Positions 9,721 to 21,088 of a stretch of 30,186 nt of DNA are shown here, in pieces. The notes under the pieces are model-generated. The model did not search any database. It was not told where the DNA came from and saw nothing but the letters and a program-made list of their open reading frames with translations. Location of the stretch: NCBI RefSeq assembly GCF_000003605.2, contig NW_003131875.1, positions 16,261 to 46,446 of the forward strand, read 5' to 3'. This stretch comes from Saccoglossus kowalevskii (taxonomy: Eukaryota; Hemichordata; Enteropneusta; Harrimaniidae). A program made the translations under genes and the position numbers. Numbering within the stretch: the stretch's first letter is position 1; each line of letters opens with the position of its first letter.

Positions 9721-9825
9721 GCATCCCTTTTTGGGGATGCCCGGTGGCCGAGGGGAAGACGTGTAGTGGCGTGAAGCTAGGCGATTAGGTGCCGTACGCG
9801 AGCGCCGGTTCGAGTCACGCACGCA
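9721..9825 (+). pseudogene. tRNA-like sequence, probably a SINE head or tRNA pseudogene
   Basis: A box A (TGGCCGAGGGG, 9745-9755) is followed 62 bases later by a box B (GGTTCGAGTCA, 9807-9817), as in leucine/serine-type tRNAs with a long arm. No acceptor stem closes around them, and the T-arm stem is mismatched, so it is not a functional tRNA. A separate 7-bp hairpin (GCATCCC/GGGATGC, 9721-9740) sits at its 5' edge. Downstream sequence does not show a clear SINE tail. Confidence 0.6.
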
Positions 9826-10205
9826 GTATGTGTTTACTATAATTAGACATAGTCTTTACCTTGCCGTTTATTCGGTGTTATTTGCTTACTTTTATAAAGA
9901 GATAGCTGACTTGTTTTTCGCCATTTTCACAAAGACAAACTCTTTGCTGTTATACTAGTACTAGTAACGGATCTTTGTTCAATTTGTATTGCGAACAACT
10001 TTGTTAATAGTTTGCTTATCTCAATGGATCAAGTCATGGATCAAGTATAATCACAGTGATAGATATATAGATACAGGGTGTATAGGATATAAAGTGCTGA
10101 ACAAATCGCTCCCACGTAAGATATATTAATATTATGATGTGATTGAATACGTAAAACATATTCAGCGTGATTATCATGGTAATTGAAAAATCAGAAAAAA
10201 ATTAG

Positions 10206-10277
10206 TTCCCTAGCCGGGAATCGAACCCGGGCCCTGTGGGTGAAAGCCACATATCCTAACCACTAGACCACTAGGGA
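10206..10277 (-). tRNA. tRNA-Glu (anticodon UUC)
   Basis: The minus strand reads a 72-nt tRNA starting TCCCTAG, which pairs perfectly with CTAGGGA before the discriminator A. The D-arm contains TGGTCTAGTGGTTAGGA (box A), and the anticodon loop CTTTCAC gives UUC. The T-arm has GGTTCGATTCC (box B) with a perfect CCGGG/CCCGG stem. CCA is not encoded, as expected in a eukaryote. An A7 run on the + strand (10195-10201) gives a T7 pol III terminator five bases past the 3' end. All parts are intact, so it should be functional. Confidence 0.97.
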
Positions 10278-10410
10278 GAACACGGACGCCTTAAAGGGCA
10301 TGTCATATAGTTGAGCTACACGCGGATAATATTTTTGTGCGTGCTTATGATAAGATTATTAAATAATATTTGATTTGTGAAAGTCTCGTTATTGTCATCA
10401 TATCGCCGCT

Positions 10411-10503
10411 ATGACCACCGTGGATACAATCTATAGCAGTAAACTTGAGTTTAATCCTATAATCACTAATTGACTCATTTAGAAATACTAAGTGAGACCA
10501 TGG
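10411..10503 (-). repeat. Dispersed repeat, copy A (inverted relative to 16.9 kb)
   Basis: The reverse complement of this segment is nearly identical to 16863-16965. Shared blocks include TCTCACTTAGTA, TCTAAATGAGTCAATTAG, TGATTATAGGATTA and CTCAAGTTTACTGCTA. Copy B has about 8 extra bases next to a GATTG word. No coding capacity, TIR or tRNA-like part is visible, so the element class is unknown. Confidence 0.85.
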
Positions 10504-12600
10504 TAAATCTATGATGGACAAATAACATGAAACAAAACCCCCCAGACAGAGGTTTAATATAAATTTATCTGTTTAGTAAACTCTCAATGTTAATAACGAA
10601 TAGATGAGCTTATTTTTGTTACTACAAAGGGCGGTGGTAACGTTTTCGAATTTCATGTGAATAAACAATGTATTTTACACGCGTTGTATACGTCGCTATG
10701 AGTCACATATCGAACAGAACTCAACGCGACGACCGCCGCTCTTTAAGTTTGTTAAGTGATTTTAAGCAAAGACAGATATATATACAGACTATACTGTCTA
10801 TGTTTTAAGTTACGCGATCTTTGGAACATGACAGATTATGATAGGGAGATAGTGTATTTTTTTGTCGACAATTGTTTCGTTTTATAGATGAACTTCGTAT
10901 ATCAATGGATCTTATACATAGACAATATCGCAATTCTAAATTATAGTGCATTTTTGGATAATTTTGTCAGGTTGCACGAGTACACGCTTTGTGGTTATGG
11001 AGTTCAAGTTCGGTTCGGTTCGGTTCGGTCAAAACTATTCCACAATTCAAGTTAACTTCCAAAGGTTGCACATCCGGGCACTTCTTTTGGTTTTTGCACT
11101 ACAGTCATTACTACCTGCATCAGGGGATCGAAAAGTTGAAAGCGAATTGAATTTATACCCCAGACAGTACCAGGATGTATGACCCTTTAGAGGTCAAGTC
11201 AAAGGTGGTGCAGATTTATTCACATTTGCAGTTTACACTAGGTCGGTTTCCGTCCTCCCACGCATTCGCTGATTCACTTGAGCAATTTTGAAGTTTGACT
11301 ACTTTTTAGGGGACAGTGATATCAAAACATTTAGTTATTTACAGTGCGATACTGAAGTTTGGACTGTTAAATTAGAATGAAACTCCCTAGGTCGGCGAAT
11401 AAAAAGACGGGCATTCCGAGCCAATGGTATTGAATTCACCGTCTCCAAAACGAAGAAATATTCTTTGTAAACTTACGTGACGTTTTAGGACCGACCCTTA
11501 CTATTCGGTTTTGATTTTATGTAGTCGGATGTTTGTTTCTGTTAAGTTTGCATGTGTAAGTCATTTTCTATATTATATCCACCCCTATATAATTCAGCGC
11601 TGGCTGATTTCACTTCCGATTACATACGGGTCACTAAGGCCTTCCACTTGTTTACCAGAAACAGATACAGTTACATACCACACTATTTTTTTCAATCATT
11701 AAATTTCTCGCAAGTTGACAACTGCTCGTGTGTGTGCTCTTTGATTTGACATTAGGCCGCATGCCGGACGTCAGTACACAGTAAATAAAGGGACGCATAG
11801 CTCCAGGCACTGTCGGTCGCCCGATAAGAAGCTCACTCCGTAATAAGAGAACCCGATGCTGGAGGTTGCTTGACATGGACTCTAACATCTAAGCTCATCC
11901 GAGCATTTCCTGTAGTGTCCCTACATCGTGTGTTCTCTCATCGACTAAATAAGTTAGGGGTTGGGCATTAAAGATTCGAGGAGTGGGAGACAATAGACAA
12001 ATTGTGCAAAAGTTTGTTCTAATTGTTTATTTGCTTCTATCAAATATGTGCGGGATATTTATTTATTTATTATATATTTTTTTTCCTGTAGATTTTTGCT
12101 GTTGTTCAAAATTTTGTCAGTGCGATTCTGTTTTCGGATTAAGTGTATAATTTACGCTGAAGTGTCAGTAAAAGCGTGGTGATACGTCGTGTTACTTGGC
12201 GTGTGTTTATGATATTGTCACGCTAATAGCTCGAAAATGAATATTTGGTCGGCTAAACATTGATTTCCATCTGTCTAGATGCAGATTAACAAGCCCTGAT
12301 CAATCCCATAACGTGACGTTTATGTGTGTGATGATAGTATATAGAGGGATGCGTGTTTGTGTTTATGTTTGACAACAGAAGGTGGCGCGGCGAGTGAGGT
12401 ATTTGTTTACTCAGTACTTTCGAATAACGACGCGAGGGTGGGGCGTTACTGCCACAGATGAGAACCGCGGATAACAGATTTATTTTTATTTCTATTTTCT
12501 GAATAAAATGACAGCTAATGCCCTATTACACTGAAACCAAAATTACACCTACTACTTTCACGTGCAGCCTACTAGCACCAAGATGGTATTAAGAAAAGAG
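10504..12600. other. Intergenic DNA with no supported gene
   Basis: Open frames at 10946-11182, 11511-11749 and 11652-11888 lack domains. A (TTCGG)4 run lies at 11009-11029 and is followed by CAAAACTATTCCACAATTCA, which resembles the right end of the inverted-repeat element at 16.2 kb. The word AGGTGGCGC at 12380-12388 matches the core of the CTCF motif. Nothing else stands out. Confidence 0.55.
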
Positions 12601-12618
12601 TAGTGCGGCCGTCACCGT

Positions 12619-12799
12619 GTTCACAACTGTTTTGTGTGTCCTTTTACGCCGACGTAAGTAACCGTGGTGTTAGAGAAAAACAGGTGTGAACAACCCACTG
12701 ACACGTTCCACCGACGTCAAAGGGTTTCAAGGAGTTTGAACTCCGTTCAAGGTATAAGCACCGGCGAAAATATTATGTTATACTGACGTCGGCGTAAAA
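12619..12799. mobile_element. Inverted-repeat element with 19-bp ends (TTTTACGCCGACGT)
   Basis: Bases 12642-12660 match the reverse complement of 12781-12799 at 18 of 19 positions, giving a 158-bp element with a GACGT-rich body. A second inverted pair overlaps it: 12619-12633 against 12677-12691 (14 of 15). No target-site duplication could be defined. Non-coding. Confidence 0.65.
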
Positions 12800-13306
12800 A
12801 TAGAGGATAGCACGTTACTCTGGGTTTAAATATGACGGAGGCAACACTGTTGATAATCCACAAACGGTGTTGTAAGTGCATTGGCGTCCTAAAATAAACG
12901 TTAGTGCCACAGCTAACTGTATTCATATTTATGTTTATTTATTTCAAATTAGGCAGTCTGGCAATGTGTGTCAAATTTTGATGCAGTTTGTTACATAGAA
13001 CATATAATAGATGTTAATGGGTACAATACACATACAACACATGAAAAGTGACATGACAAGGCGAATGGACATACACAGAAAAAACAACACTTAAAAATTA
13101 AAATGGTAGAAATTCCAAGAAGTTTAAAGGTTATTAGGTTACATCCATGTCTAAAAGGTGTTGCTGTCTAGATTCAAAGCAGATCCACAAATATTGGATT
13201 AAACGAATTAACAGAGATTCATTGCTCAAGATAATAGGAGGTTTAAACTATGTTTCAAGAAGTTTCTACGTACTGTCATGGAAGGTACTAACGTTAGGGG
13301 GGGGGG

Positions 13307-13503
13307 TAATTATTCACTGCGTTTTAATTTTGCTGAGTTCGCTGACTGGAAAATGCGCTAAATTAAAACCCAGTGATTATGTAAAGTTTAGCATAGAACA
13401 CATTATCTAAATGACGAAACCGTGAATTTAAAACCCACTGAATATGCCTGAAATGGTAAATCAGTGAAATTTAAACCCAGTGAAAATTAGTCATTTTACA
13501 GTA
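13307..13503. mobile_element. MITE of the CTGTAAAA family, copy 2 (left end lost)
   Basis: The right end is TTTTACAG (13494-13501) followed by TA. The 15 bases inward, as reverse complement, read AATGACTAATTTTCA as in copy 1. The left part (TAATTATTCACTG, then GTTTTAATTTTGCTGA and TTCGCTGACTGG) matches the opposite end of copy 1. The left terminal CTGTAAAA is missing and a G10 run (13297-13306) stands there instead. AAACCCA(C/G)TGAA words recur inside the element. Confidence 0.7.
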
Positions 13504-15750
13504 TGTATATTTATGACTTATTGTCTGTGTGTAACTAAATGACCACACCGATTACGCCTCTTGTAAGAGTTGCTGGTGTGAACGCAACATTAAGAGATCC
13601 TTATCTTTTTAATCACCGGACGCAACCGACATAACTTTTTTTACTGAGAGCACGGTATTCTAGAGGGCGGAGCTACGGCAAAGAACGTTATATGTTGCCA
13701 CGGCGCACGCCACTGTACAGTGTATTTATACGAGCTCCACGCTAGTTGCTGTGGGACGCCGGTCGAAAAATTGGTGAAAACAGCTAAAGTAAAAACAAAC
13801 AAACCACAAACTCAACTTTGAGACAATCCCGAACAACCAAATTTATATTTGTTGCACATGTAGGGGTAATCTTGTTACACTTTTATACTGTTCAGGGGAG
13901 TCTCAAGCACAGTTTTCGACCGTTTTTTTCATCGGTTGTGATTGCCAGGCGGTGAAAATTCTCACTCCCGAGAAAATGTCAGCAACAGCTGCATTGTGTA
14001 TAATGTGACAGATTACCCAGGAGAGTATTATTCCCTATTGAACTTCCACTCCAAAATAAACTTCCTCTTAGGGCCTTGTAAAGCTGAACCTACATATCTC
14101 TTGAACCAAGTTCATGTTACATAGGCCTATCAATGATTTAAACAATTTGCTGGTCATATCCATCCATGAGTCATGGTCATATAAAGCACGGCGCATAGTA
14201 AATGCATTCTCACCTAGACAAACAATCAGAAATGAGATGGATAAACTTTGGCGGGATAAAGTAACTTTGAATCTCAACTGTCTGACCCTTGACAATAGTT
14301 GTTTCCATGGTTACCTCGCGATACATAAAGAACAAAGTACACCATGTGTGTTACGGATCCGCCTCTGGGATTTCTGTGATCAAAACAATCAATTATTGTA
14401 CCAGCAACGTAGTTTACACTTTTCTGTGTACAACTACTTACAAAAGAAAAAGGCAGTTCTTTTACCCACGTAACAGTAAAAACGATCAAAATCTCGAGAT
14501 GTAAATATAACGCATGAATTTGAATTTTGAAAAATATTTTCTTGTAAGGTTTATTTTGTTTTGCTTTTAGCTTAATCATTGCTTGTTAGTTTTCAGTTCG
14601 TTTGTGTTGTTTTGTATTGTATACATTTTAGTTATATTCCAATATTTATTATAAAAATAAATGAATTAAAAAATAAATAAATCACCAATAGATTCGAACC
14701 ATAAACAATGGCTGTCAATCTAATTAGTCCATTCGATGTAGATAGTGCTGCTCAGTTCGCTTTAAATTCCGTCATATTGTCTTTATTATCCAGTCTTGTA
14801 ATTTACACATGTATATGTTATCAATATTAGTTATATTATTACAAGCAAGATAACAGACATTCGTAAACAATAATACTATAATTTTGTATACTCGAGAAGG
14901 TTTGGTAGGGCGGTATTCCTGTCATTGATGGAGTTCGACTGGGACTGTGCTTACTCTGGATAGTAACCATTGATTGGTTCTTAAAGACGTTTGAGAGAAG
15001 TGAAAGTTTTCCCCATTTAGGACTAATATTTCAACGAATTGTAAGAAAACCTCACCAAATTACACAATCGTAATCCTTAATAATTACGTTGTCATGGTAA
15101 TAATCTGTTACCCGTAACAGCATCCAGGGTCGTTGGTTTCCGTTACAAAGAACCACTTCCGTCTTAGTTACTTATATGTCAATTCGCCCAGCAACGATCG
15201 TGGGAAATCACCCCCTAAACTAGAATTTGTGCGAGTGTTGCTCTATCCATCGGAAACCAATTACTGTATCGTGATTATATTCTCTACTATCCTGAATGCA
15301 TCTAAGCGGGTCTGGGTTTCCTTCCTAGTGGTCTAAGGTTTCCTGTATTGTTATTTTTTATATGTCGATAATTCCCTGTACCACCATTTGAAATACAAAT
15401 AGTATTGTAGCCAGTTCTTTTCATCCAGGAATGCGGAAAATTGAAACATAAGTGTGCATTTATTTCACGTACAATCCTACGCCACATAATTCAATCTATC
15501 TACGCATGCGTACTTCTGCCAGTCATATTGTTATTGGGCCTTACAATTATATCACCACTATACAATCTACTAAAACACCGTTTCGGGCATCATGAAGCAT
15601 TATGTTTGAGGCGAAAATTATAACGACAACGACTGCACATGGGAAGCAATTATAACCATTTCCCTCATATATTAGTGCACCAACAGTATGGATTTGTCAT
15701 TGTTATGTGTTACCAAACCAAAATTACAATTCACAATTGTGTCTACTATG
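13504..15750. other. Intergenic DNA with no supported gene
   Basis: The longest frame (14114-14473, 119 codons, + strand) has no domain I recognise and overlaps other frames. A GC box (GGGCGGAGC near 13665), a 12-bp palindrome CACTGTACAGTG (13711-13722) and a TATTTATA directly after it could be a small promoter, but no exon can be tied to it. (AAAT)-rich DNA at 14655-14690 precedes a reversed box B-like word (GATTCGAACC, 14691-14700). Confidence 0.5.
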
Positions 15751-15759
15751 TTTGTACAC

Positions 15760-16530
15760 CATCCTTTAACACCCCAAACAAAGAATCTCACCTCAAAAAC
15801 ATCCAGTAACTCCAACAACTACACCCACCCATCCAACAGCTACTTCATTATACAGCTATAAACGACTCAAAACAAACTTAATAAAATCCACTCATAAACC
15901 CGTCCCATCCTTACTTATTCCTATTCCATTCAAGATTAATTTCATATCACCCTAACAAACACACCTGCGCACCCAATTCCACGCCAATCCAATACATTCC
16001 ACCCACTCCGAACTCAACCAAACCAATTTCACTGTTACCGATTTATTCAAATTCTGTTTAATTCCATATCACTCCGAAGCCCACCACATCAATCCCACCA
16101 TTATCTATTCATTTGTCATTTAATTCCATCTCAGCGTAATATTCCCACCACACTAGCCCATTATATTCCACCCAGCCTTAAATAGGATTTATTATAGTCC
16201 ATTGTGGGAGGGTTATCAGGTTGCAGGATAAGGCGAACTTCGTGATTGGCGGAGTTGTGTCCGAACACGGTTGGATTCGGTTAAAACTATCCCACAATTT
16301 ACTATGATATGGATTTACGATAGCATCTACGCGCGGTTTGGATGTGTTTCATTCCAAACCACTTAAACCCACCAATACATATTTAATATTTCATTCAACT
16401 CTAACACTGGAAAGCGCGCAGTCTATCTTATTCATTGTCATTTTAATCCATTACATCATAACAATTTCGAGCCAGCTTTATCTATTCACACCCATCTAAT
16501 TCCACCCCACCATATCTCAGCCAACCACGT
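15760..16530. repeat. G-poor, strand-asymmetric degenerate repeat tract
   Basis: The + strand is strikingly short of G and full of CCCACC, ATTCCA and CCAATCC words, with no fixed period I can define by eye. It looks like a very old tandem array. It is interrupted at about 16185-16325 by sequence of ordinary composition that contains an inverted-repeat insert. Confidence 0.6.
16191..16308. mobile_element. Small inverted-repeat insert in the G-poor tract
   Basis: Bases 16191-16209 match the reverse complement of 16290-16308 at 16 of 19 positions (shared ATTGTGGGA). The inside is G-rich on the + strand, unlike the flanks, which supports insertion. Its right end resembles DNA at 11025-11048. No target-site duplication was defined. 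Confidence 0.5.
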
Positions 16531-16862
16531 ACCCCATTCAAACCGAATGGCTTTCGTGCACATAGAATTGTTTCCCGAACTGATTGTTTTTTCTCTCTAA
16601 AAATCAGACTTATTTGACGGTTATTGAAATGACACGTTAAATTAGGACATGTTAACTGTTGATAAAATACAGACACTGAGGTAGTAAGCACTCAACTCAG
16701 TAATTGTGGAGTAAATGTAATTGGTAATTAACCCAAAGACAGTCCAGTGACAAATTGTACAAACACAGAAGATAGATGTGGTGAACCGGAGCTGTCACCA
16801 ATGTGAAAAGAACGGAAACAGTGACTGTTTAGATCCTGTGAGGTCTCACCATGGTTACTAAA

Positions 16863-16965
16863 CCGTGGTCTCACTTAGTAGATCTAAATGAGTCAATTAG
16901 TGATTATAGGATTAGACTCAAGTTTACTGCTAAAGATTGTGAGATTGCATCCATGGTGGTCACGG
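16863..16965 (+). repeat. Dispersed repeat, copy B
   Basis: Nearly identical to the reverse complement of 10411-10503. It lies just before the 42-bp minisatellite, separated by about 60 bases. Confidence 0.85.
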
Positions 16966-17024
16966 CAATCTGAATGGTGACGCCATAAGAAGCAGCACTT
17001 CCACTATGGAGTTGAGTAACTGCA

Positions 17025-17753
17025 TCAACCTTGTATCTACCAGGGGACAGTAGACTAGTTCATTGCATCCACCATGTGACTGGACAATATAATTATAGTA
17101 GAATGACCATTTCATCCACCATATGTCTGGACAACTACAGTAAACTGACTATTGAGTCTACCATAAGACTGGATAACTGTAGTAGACTAGCCCATTTCAT
17201 CCACCATGTGACTGGACAACTATAGTAAACTGACCATTGAATCTACCATGAAACTGGACAACTACAGTAGACTGACCATTGAATCCATCATAAGACTGGA
17301 CAACTACAGTAGACTGACCATTGGATCCATCATAAGACTGGACAACTATAGTAAACTGACTATTGAGTCTACCATAAGACTGGATAACTGTAGTAGACTA
17401 GCCCATTTCATCCACCATGTGACTGGACAACTATTGTAGACTGACCATTTCATCCACCATATGACTGGACAACTATAGTAAACTGACCATTTCATCCACC
17501 ATATGACTGGACAACTATAGTAAACTGACCATTTCATCCACCATATGACTGGACAACTATAATAAACGGACCACTGAATCCATCATAAGACCGGATAACT
17601 ATTGTAACAGTGGACTAGCCTATTTCATCCACCATATGACTGGACAACTATAGTAAACTGACCATTGGATCCAGCAGACTAGTTCATTCATATCGCTATA
17701 ATATACTGGTCCATTGCATCCAGTATATTACTCGATAACTGCAGTAAACTGGC
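17025..17753. repeat. 42-bp minisatellite, left part
   Basis: Tandem units of about 42 bp share ACTGGACAACTA, AGTAAACTGACCA and CATCCACCAT(A/G)TG. Units vary, and a block of about five units is repeated: 17151 onward matches 17362 onward at a spacing of 211 bp. Since 42 is divisible by three, long open frames with a 14-residue period arise on both strands; these are by-products, not genes. The array enters the assembly gap. Confidence 0.95.
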
Positions 17754-18650
17754 NNNNNNNNNNNNNNNNNNNNNNNNNNNNNNNNNNNNNNNNNNNNNNN
17801 NNNNNNNNNNNNNNNNNNNNNNNNNNNNNNNNNNNNNNNNNNNNNNNNNNNNNNNNNNNNNNNNNNNNNNNNNNNNNNNNNNNNNNNNNNNNNNNNNNNN
17901 NNNNNNNNNNNNNNNNNNNNNNNNNNNNNNNNNNNNNNNNNNNNNNNNNNNNNNNNNNNNNNNNNNNNNNNNNNNNNNNNNNNNNNNNNNNNNNNNNNNN
18001 NNNNNNNNNNNNNNNNNNNNNNNNNNNNNNNNNNNNNNNNNNNNNNNNNNNNNNNNNNNNNNNNNNNNNNNNNNNNNNNNNNNNNNNNNNNNNNNNNNNN
18101 NNNNNNNNNNNNNNNNNNNNNNNNNNNNNNNNNNNNNNNNNNNNNNNNNNNNNNNNNNNNNNNNNNNNNNNNNNNNNNNNNNNNNNNNNNNNNNNNNNNN
18201 NNNNNNNNNNNNNNNNNNNNNNNNNNNNNNNNNNNNNNNNNNNNNNNNNNNNNNNNNNNNNNNNNNNNNNNNNNNNNNNNNNNNNNNNNNNNNNNNNNNN
18301 NNNNNNNNNNNNNNNNNNNNNNNNNNNNNNNNNNNNNNNNNNNNNNNNNNNNNNNNNNNNNNNNNNNNNNNNNNNNNNNNNNNNNNNNNNNNNNNNNNNN
18401 NNNNNNNNNNNNNNNNNNNNNNNNNNNNNNNNNNNNNNNNNNNNNNNNNNNNNNNNNNNNNNNNNNNNNNNNNNNNNNNNNNNNNNNNNNNNNNNNNNNN
18501 NNNNNNNNNNNNNNNNNNNNNNNNNNNNNNNNNNNNNNNNNNNNNNNNNNNNNNNNNNNNNNNNNNNNNNNNNNNNNNNNNNNNNNNNNNNNNNNNNNNN
18601 NNNNNNNNNNNNNNNNNNNNNNNNNNNNNNNNNNNNNNNNNNNNNNNNNN
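17754..18650. other. Assembly gap (897 N)
   Basis: A run of N inside the minisatellite. The gap most likely marks collapsed or unassembled repeat units, and its true length may differ. The two long frames spanning it are artefacts of the Ns. Confidence 0.99.
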
Positions 18651-18880
18651 CGACGGGCTAATTTGATTCACCATGGGACTGGATAACTGCAGTAGACTGG
18701 CTAATTTGATTCACCATGGGACTGGATAACTGCAGTAGACTGGCTAATTTGATTCACCATGGGACTGGATAACTGCAGTAGACTGGCTAATTTGATTCAC
18801 CATGGGACTGAATAACTGCAGTAAAGTGGTTCATTTGATCTACCATGGGACAGGGTAGACTGGCCCACTACATCTACCAA
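18651..18880. repeat. 43-bp minisatellite, right part
   Basis: Four or five units of 43 bp (ATTTGATTCACCATGGGACT, then GGATAACTGCAGTAGACTGGCTA) are nearly identical to each other but differ from the 42-bp units left of the gap. The last unit decays into CACTACATCTACC. Confidence 0.93.
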
Positions 18881-21040
18881 TACGTCGCGTTCCTATATCA
18901 TGCCCTTTGTTCTCAGCCGCCAATCGTGTTGCTCGCCAACACAAATCCGTATTATACACTCTCTGATCATCCGAAAATTTAGGTAAGGTCTGCCTTATCG
19001 CCCAATGTAGAACCAGCTAATGTGAAATGTTCTTAGATCCCGACAAATAAATTGAAAACAATTGCTGTTGTCTAGGGATTCCACTGGGCTGTCAGGTGTG
19101 TTATAATTACCCGTATTACAATTGGTGGTACTGCCATGATCCGTGTCATGTGCGTACGCATCCTGAACGACCTACGCGAAGAATATAACAGTTTAACGGG
19201 AAACACTTATGAATGAGTGAGTAAAATATATCCATCATGGACAAGCAATTCGCCTTCATCATTCTGCCTCCATTGCCCAAGCGTCATATTCTCACCCACA
19301 ATCAATCGCGCCATTCATACACTATTTATTTTTTCTTACCAATGAATAAAATATAAGCTTGTAACATGTATTTATTTATCCTATGAAGTGCCAAGCATTT
19401 TCTTGGCATTAGCTTCACGTTTTGCGGTAGTACAAAAGGCTGTCGTCTATGGTTACGCTTCTTTCGTTGTGCAAACAAGTGTAAGTGTTGCAAAGTTATG
19501 CTGTCGGGGTCATAGGTCACCCTGTATCGTGAAATGCTAGTTGCATATTGATATAGTTGGTAGCTTGTCATGATTATTTGGTTGCACTGCGTGTAAACAC
19601 CTTCTCATTTTGTTGAACATATTCATGGTTGGTTCAACTCACAGCGTGCATAGGTGGACTGTTTGTAACTCACAGAACGCAATGCCTGCATTGTTTTTAA
19701 CGCTGTGAGCCCCACTCGAAGAAGACGTACCTTCTGTTCTGTTCTGTAATGTTCTGAGAACTTCAATAAATCGAGTTTTCTCAGTATTATTAAATGTGCT
19801 GTCCTATTGTTGACGTTATCGACAGACGATATTTTTATTTCGATTTTTTTTGTGTGTGTTTAACATTTCAAGGTGCATGGTGGAATTTCAAAAATGTCGC
19901 TTGGTAACTGGACACTGGTTTGTAATCAAGCATACTAACATCATGAGTATGTGCGCAATCTTAGCATTTTTGTAGTAAACGAAGTTGAAATTGACTCGTG
20001 CTAGCCAGTGTGAGGTTGCTATGATACTTGTATATTGACGCCTTGGTGCTAAGGGGTTCCGTATTTGAAAACAGGGGGGACTGGAAGCAACACAATTGTT
20101 GTGAGAGTAAAGAGAACAGATTACAATGTTCAAGACGAATGTCAAGCAATTGGGAAATTTTTAATAACAAACATTGTAATTAGGATTGTGAACAAAATAT
20201 TTGCTAAAATAAAACTCTTCCAACCCTCAGACTTTAAATGCGTGATCCCTTTGTTTAGCACTTTAAACATTGTGCCAGAAATCCAATATAACTCCAACAT
20301 AAAGTACGGTTTGATTGTAGAGTGGTTATATTTGGTACTTAAATGATGGCAGTGCCATGGAAACAGATACTACGCCGCACAGTAGGCTGATAAACACTCA
20401 ATTGTTCACACCTGTTGAAACGTTTGTCTGGGAACCAAACTAATAACATGAATTGTTAACTTTAATCGTTGTCCGTAATGCCATGTTATTACTCAGTGAT
20501 GACTGAGACACAATGATGTTTACGAGACGTCGTTTATTGTCGTTAATGCCATGCTACAGTGATTGCAACTTAAACAAAGCCATCAAAACACAAAGCTGTT
20601 TATTTTGTAATGTTACGTTGTCATGGACAAGGGGTGATTTTTCTGTAAAGTTAACAGTATTGGTGATGATTTTGTCTTCCCACTTCATAATACACACATA
20701 ACACCTCTTATTGTGAACACCATTAAAAATGTTAAAATCAGTTGGTTTGACAACATATTTTGAAATAATAGAGTACCGAAGCTAGTCTGCAGTGAAGGTT
20801 GTGGCGTCTAATCACCCAATTAAACATAAGTGCCATTGTTGTAATCACTAAGGACAGCTTTACTTATTATACGAGATCTCATGGTATTGTTGTATAAGAC
20901 TTCTCATGAACTATACAAATTCCAAAAACCTTATGGAGCTTAAAGGGGTCAGTGAGAAGTTTTTCTACAGATCATTCGCAGTGGGAATGAAACTTTACTT
21001 TTTACAGCTTGGACCCTTACGTTGCGTTGAAAATTTGCTA
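18881..21040. other. Intergenic DNA with no supported gene
   Basis: No domain-bearing frame is seen. A 10-bp inverted pair (CTCACAGCGT 19638-19647, ACGCTGTGAG 19700-19709) is followed by an AATAAA near 19764, which could be a decayed LTR or transcript end. GTTCACACCTGTT near 20404 repeats a word from the element at 12.6 kb and contains a T-box half-site. Confidence 0.5.
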
Positions 21041-21088
21041 GTAGAATCTCAGACAACTAATAAATGTATTAGTTGTCTGAGGTAGAAT
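21041..21088. mobile_element. 34-bp perfect palindromic insert with 7-bp flanking duplication
   Basis: A 15-bp stem (CTCAGACAACTAATA, 21048-21062), a 4-base loop and its exact complement (21067-21081) are flanked by GTAGAAT on both sides (21041-21047 and 21082-21088). The flanking repeat looks like a target-site duplication. It shares CTCAGAC...GTCTGAG ends with the hairpin at 9245-9268. Confidence 0.75.

Noticed and set aside
12371-12390. CTCF site (AGGTGGCGC core)
   Set aside because: Only the core matches; the upstream half of the consensus is poor, so it is not listed as a feature.
14114-14473. 119-codon frame
   Set aside because: No domain, no supporting splice sites or promoter, and other frames overlap it; chance length is plausible in this DNA.
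14660-14770. Minus-strand SINE with box B (GGTTCGAATC) and an AAAT-rich tail
   Set aside because: No box A is found at the proper distance, so the box B word may be chance.
17688-18674. Long open frames on both strands across the gap
   Set aside because: They consist almost wholly of N and repeat units.
17025-18880. CRISPR-like spaced repeats
   Set aside because: Units are head-to-tail with no unique spacers, and the window is eukaryotic; it is a minisatellite.
19567-19830. Possible solo LTR with AATAAA and a 10-bp hairpin
   Set aside because: I could not find TG...CA ends with a matching 4-6 bp duplication.
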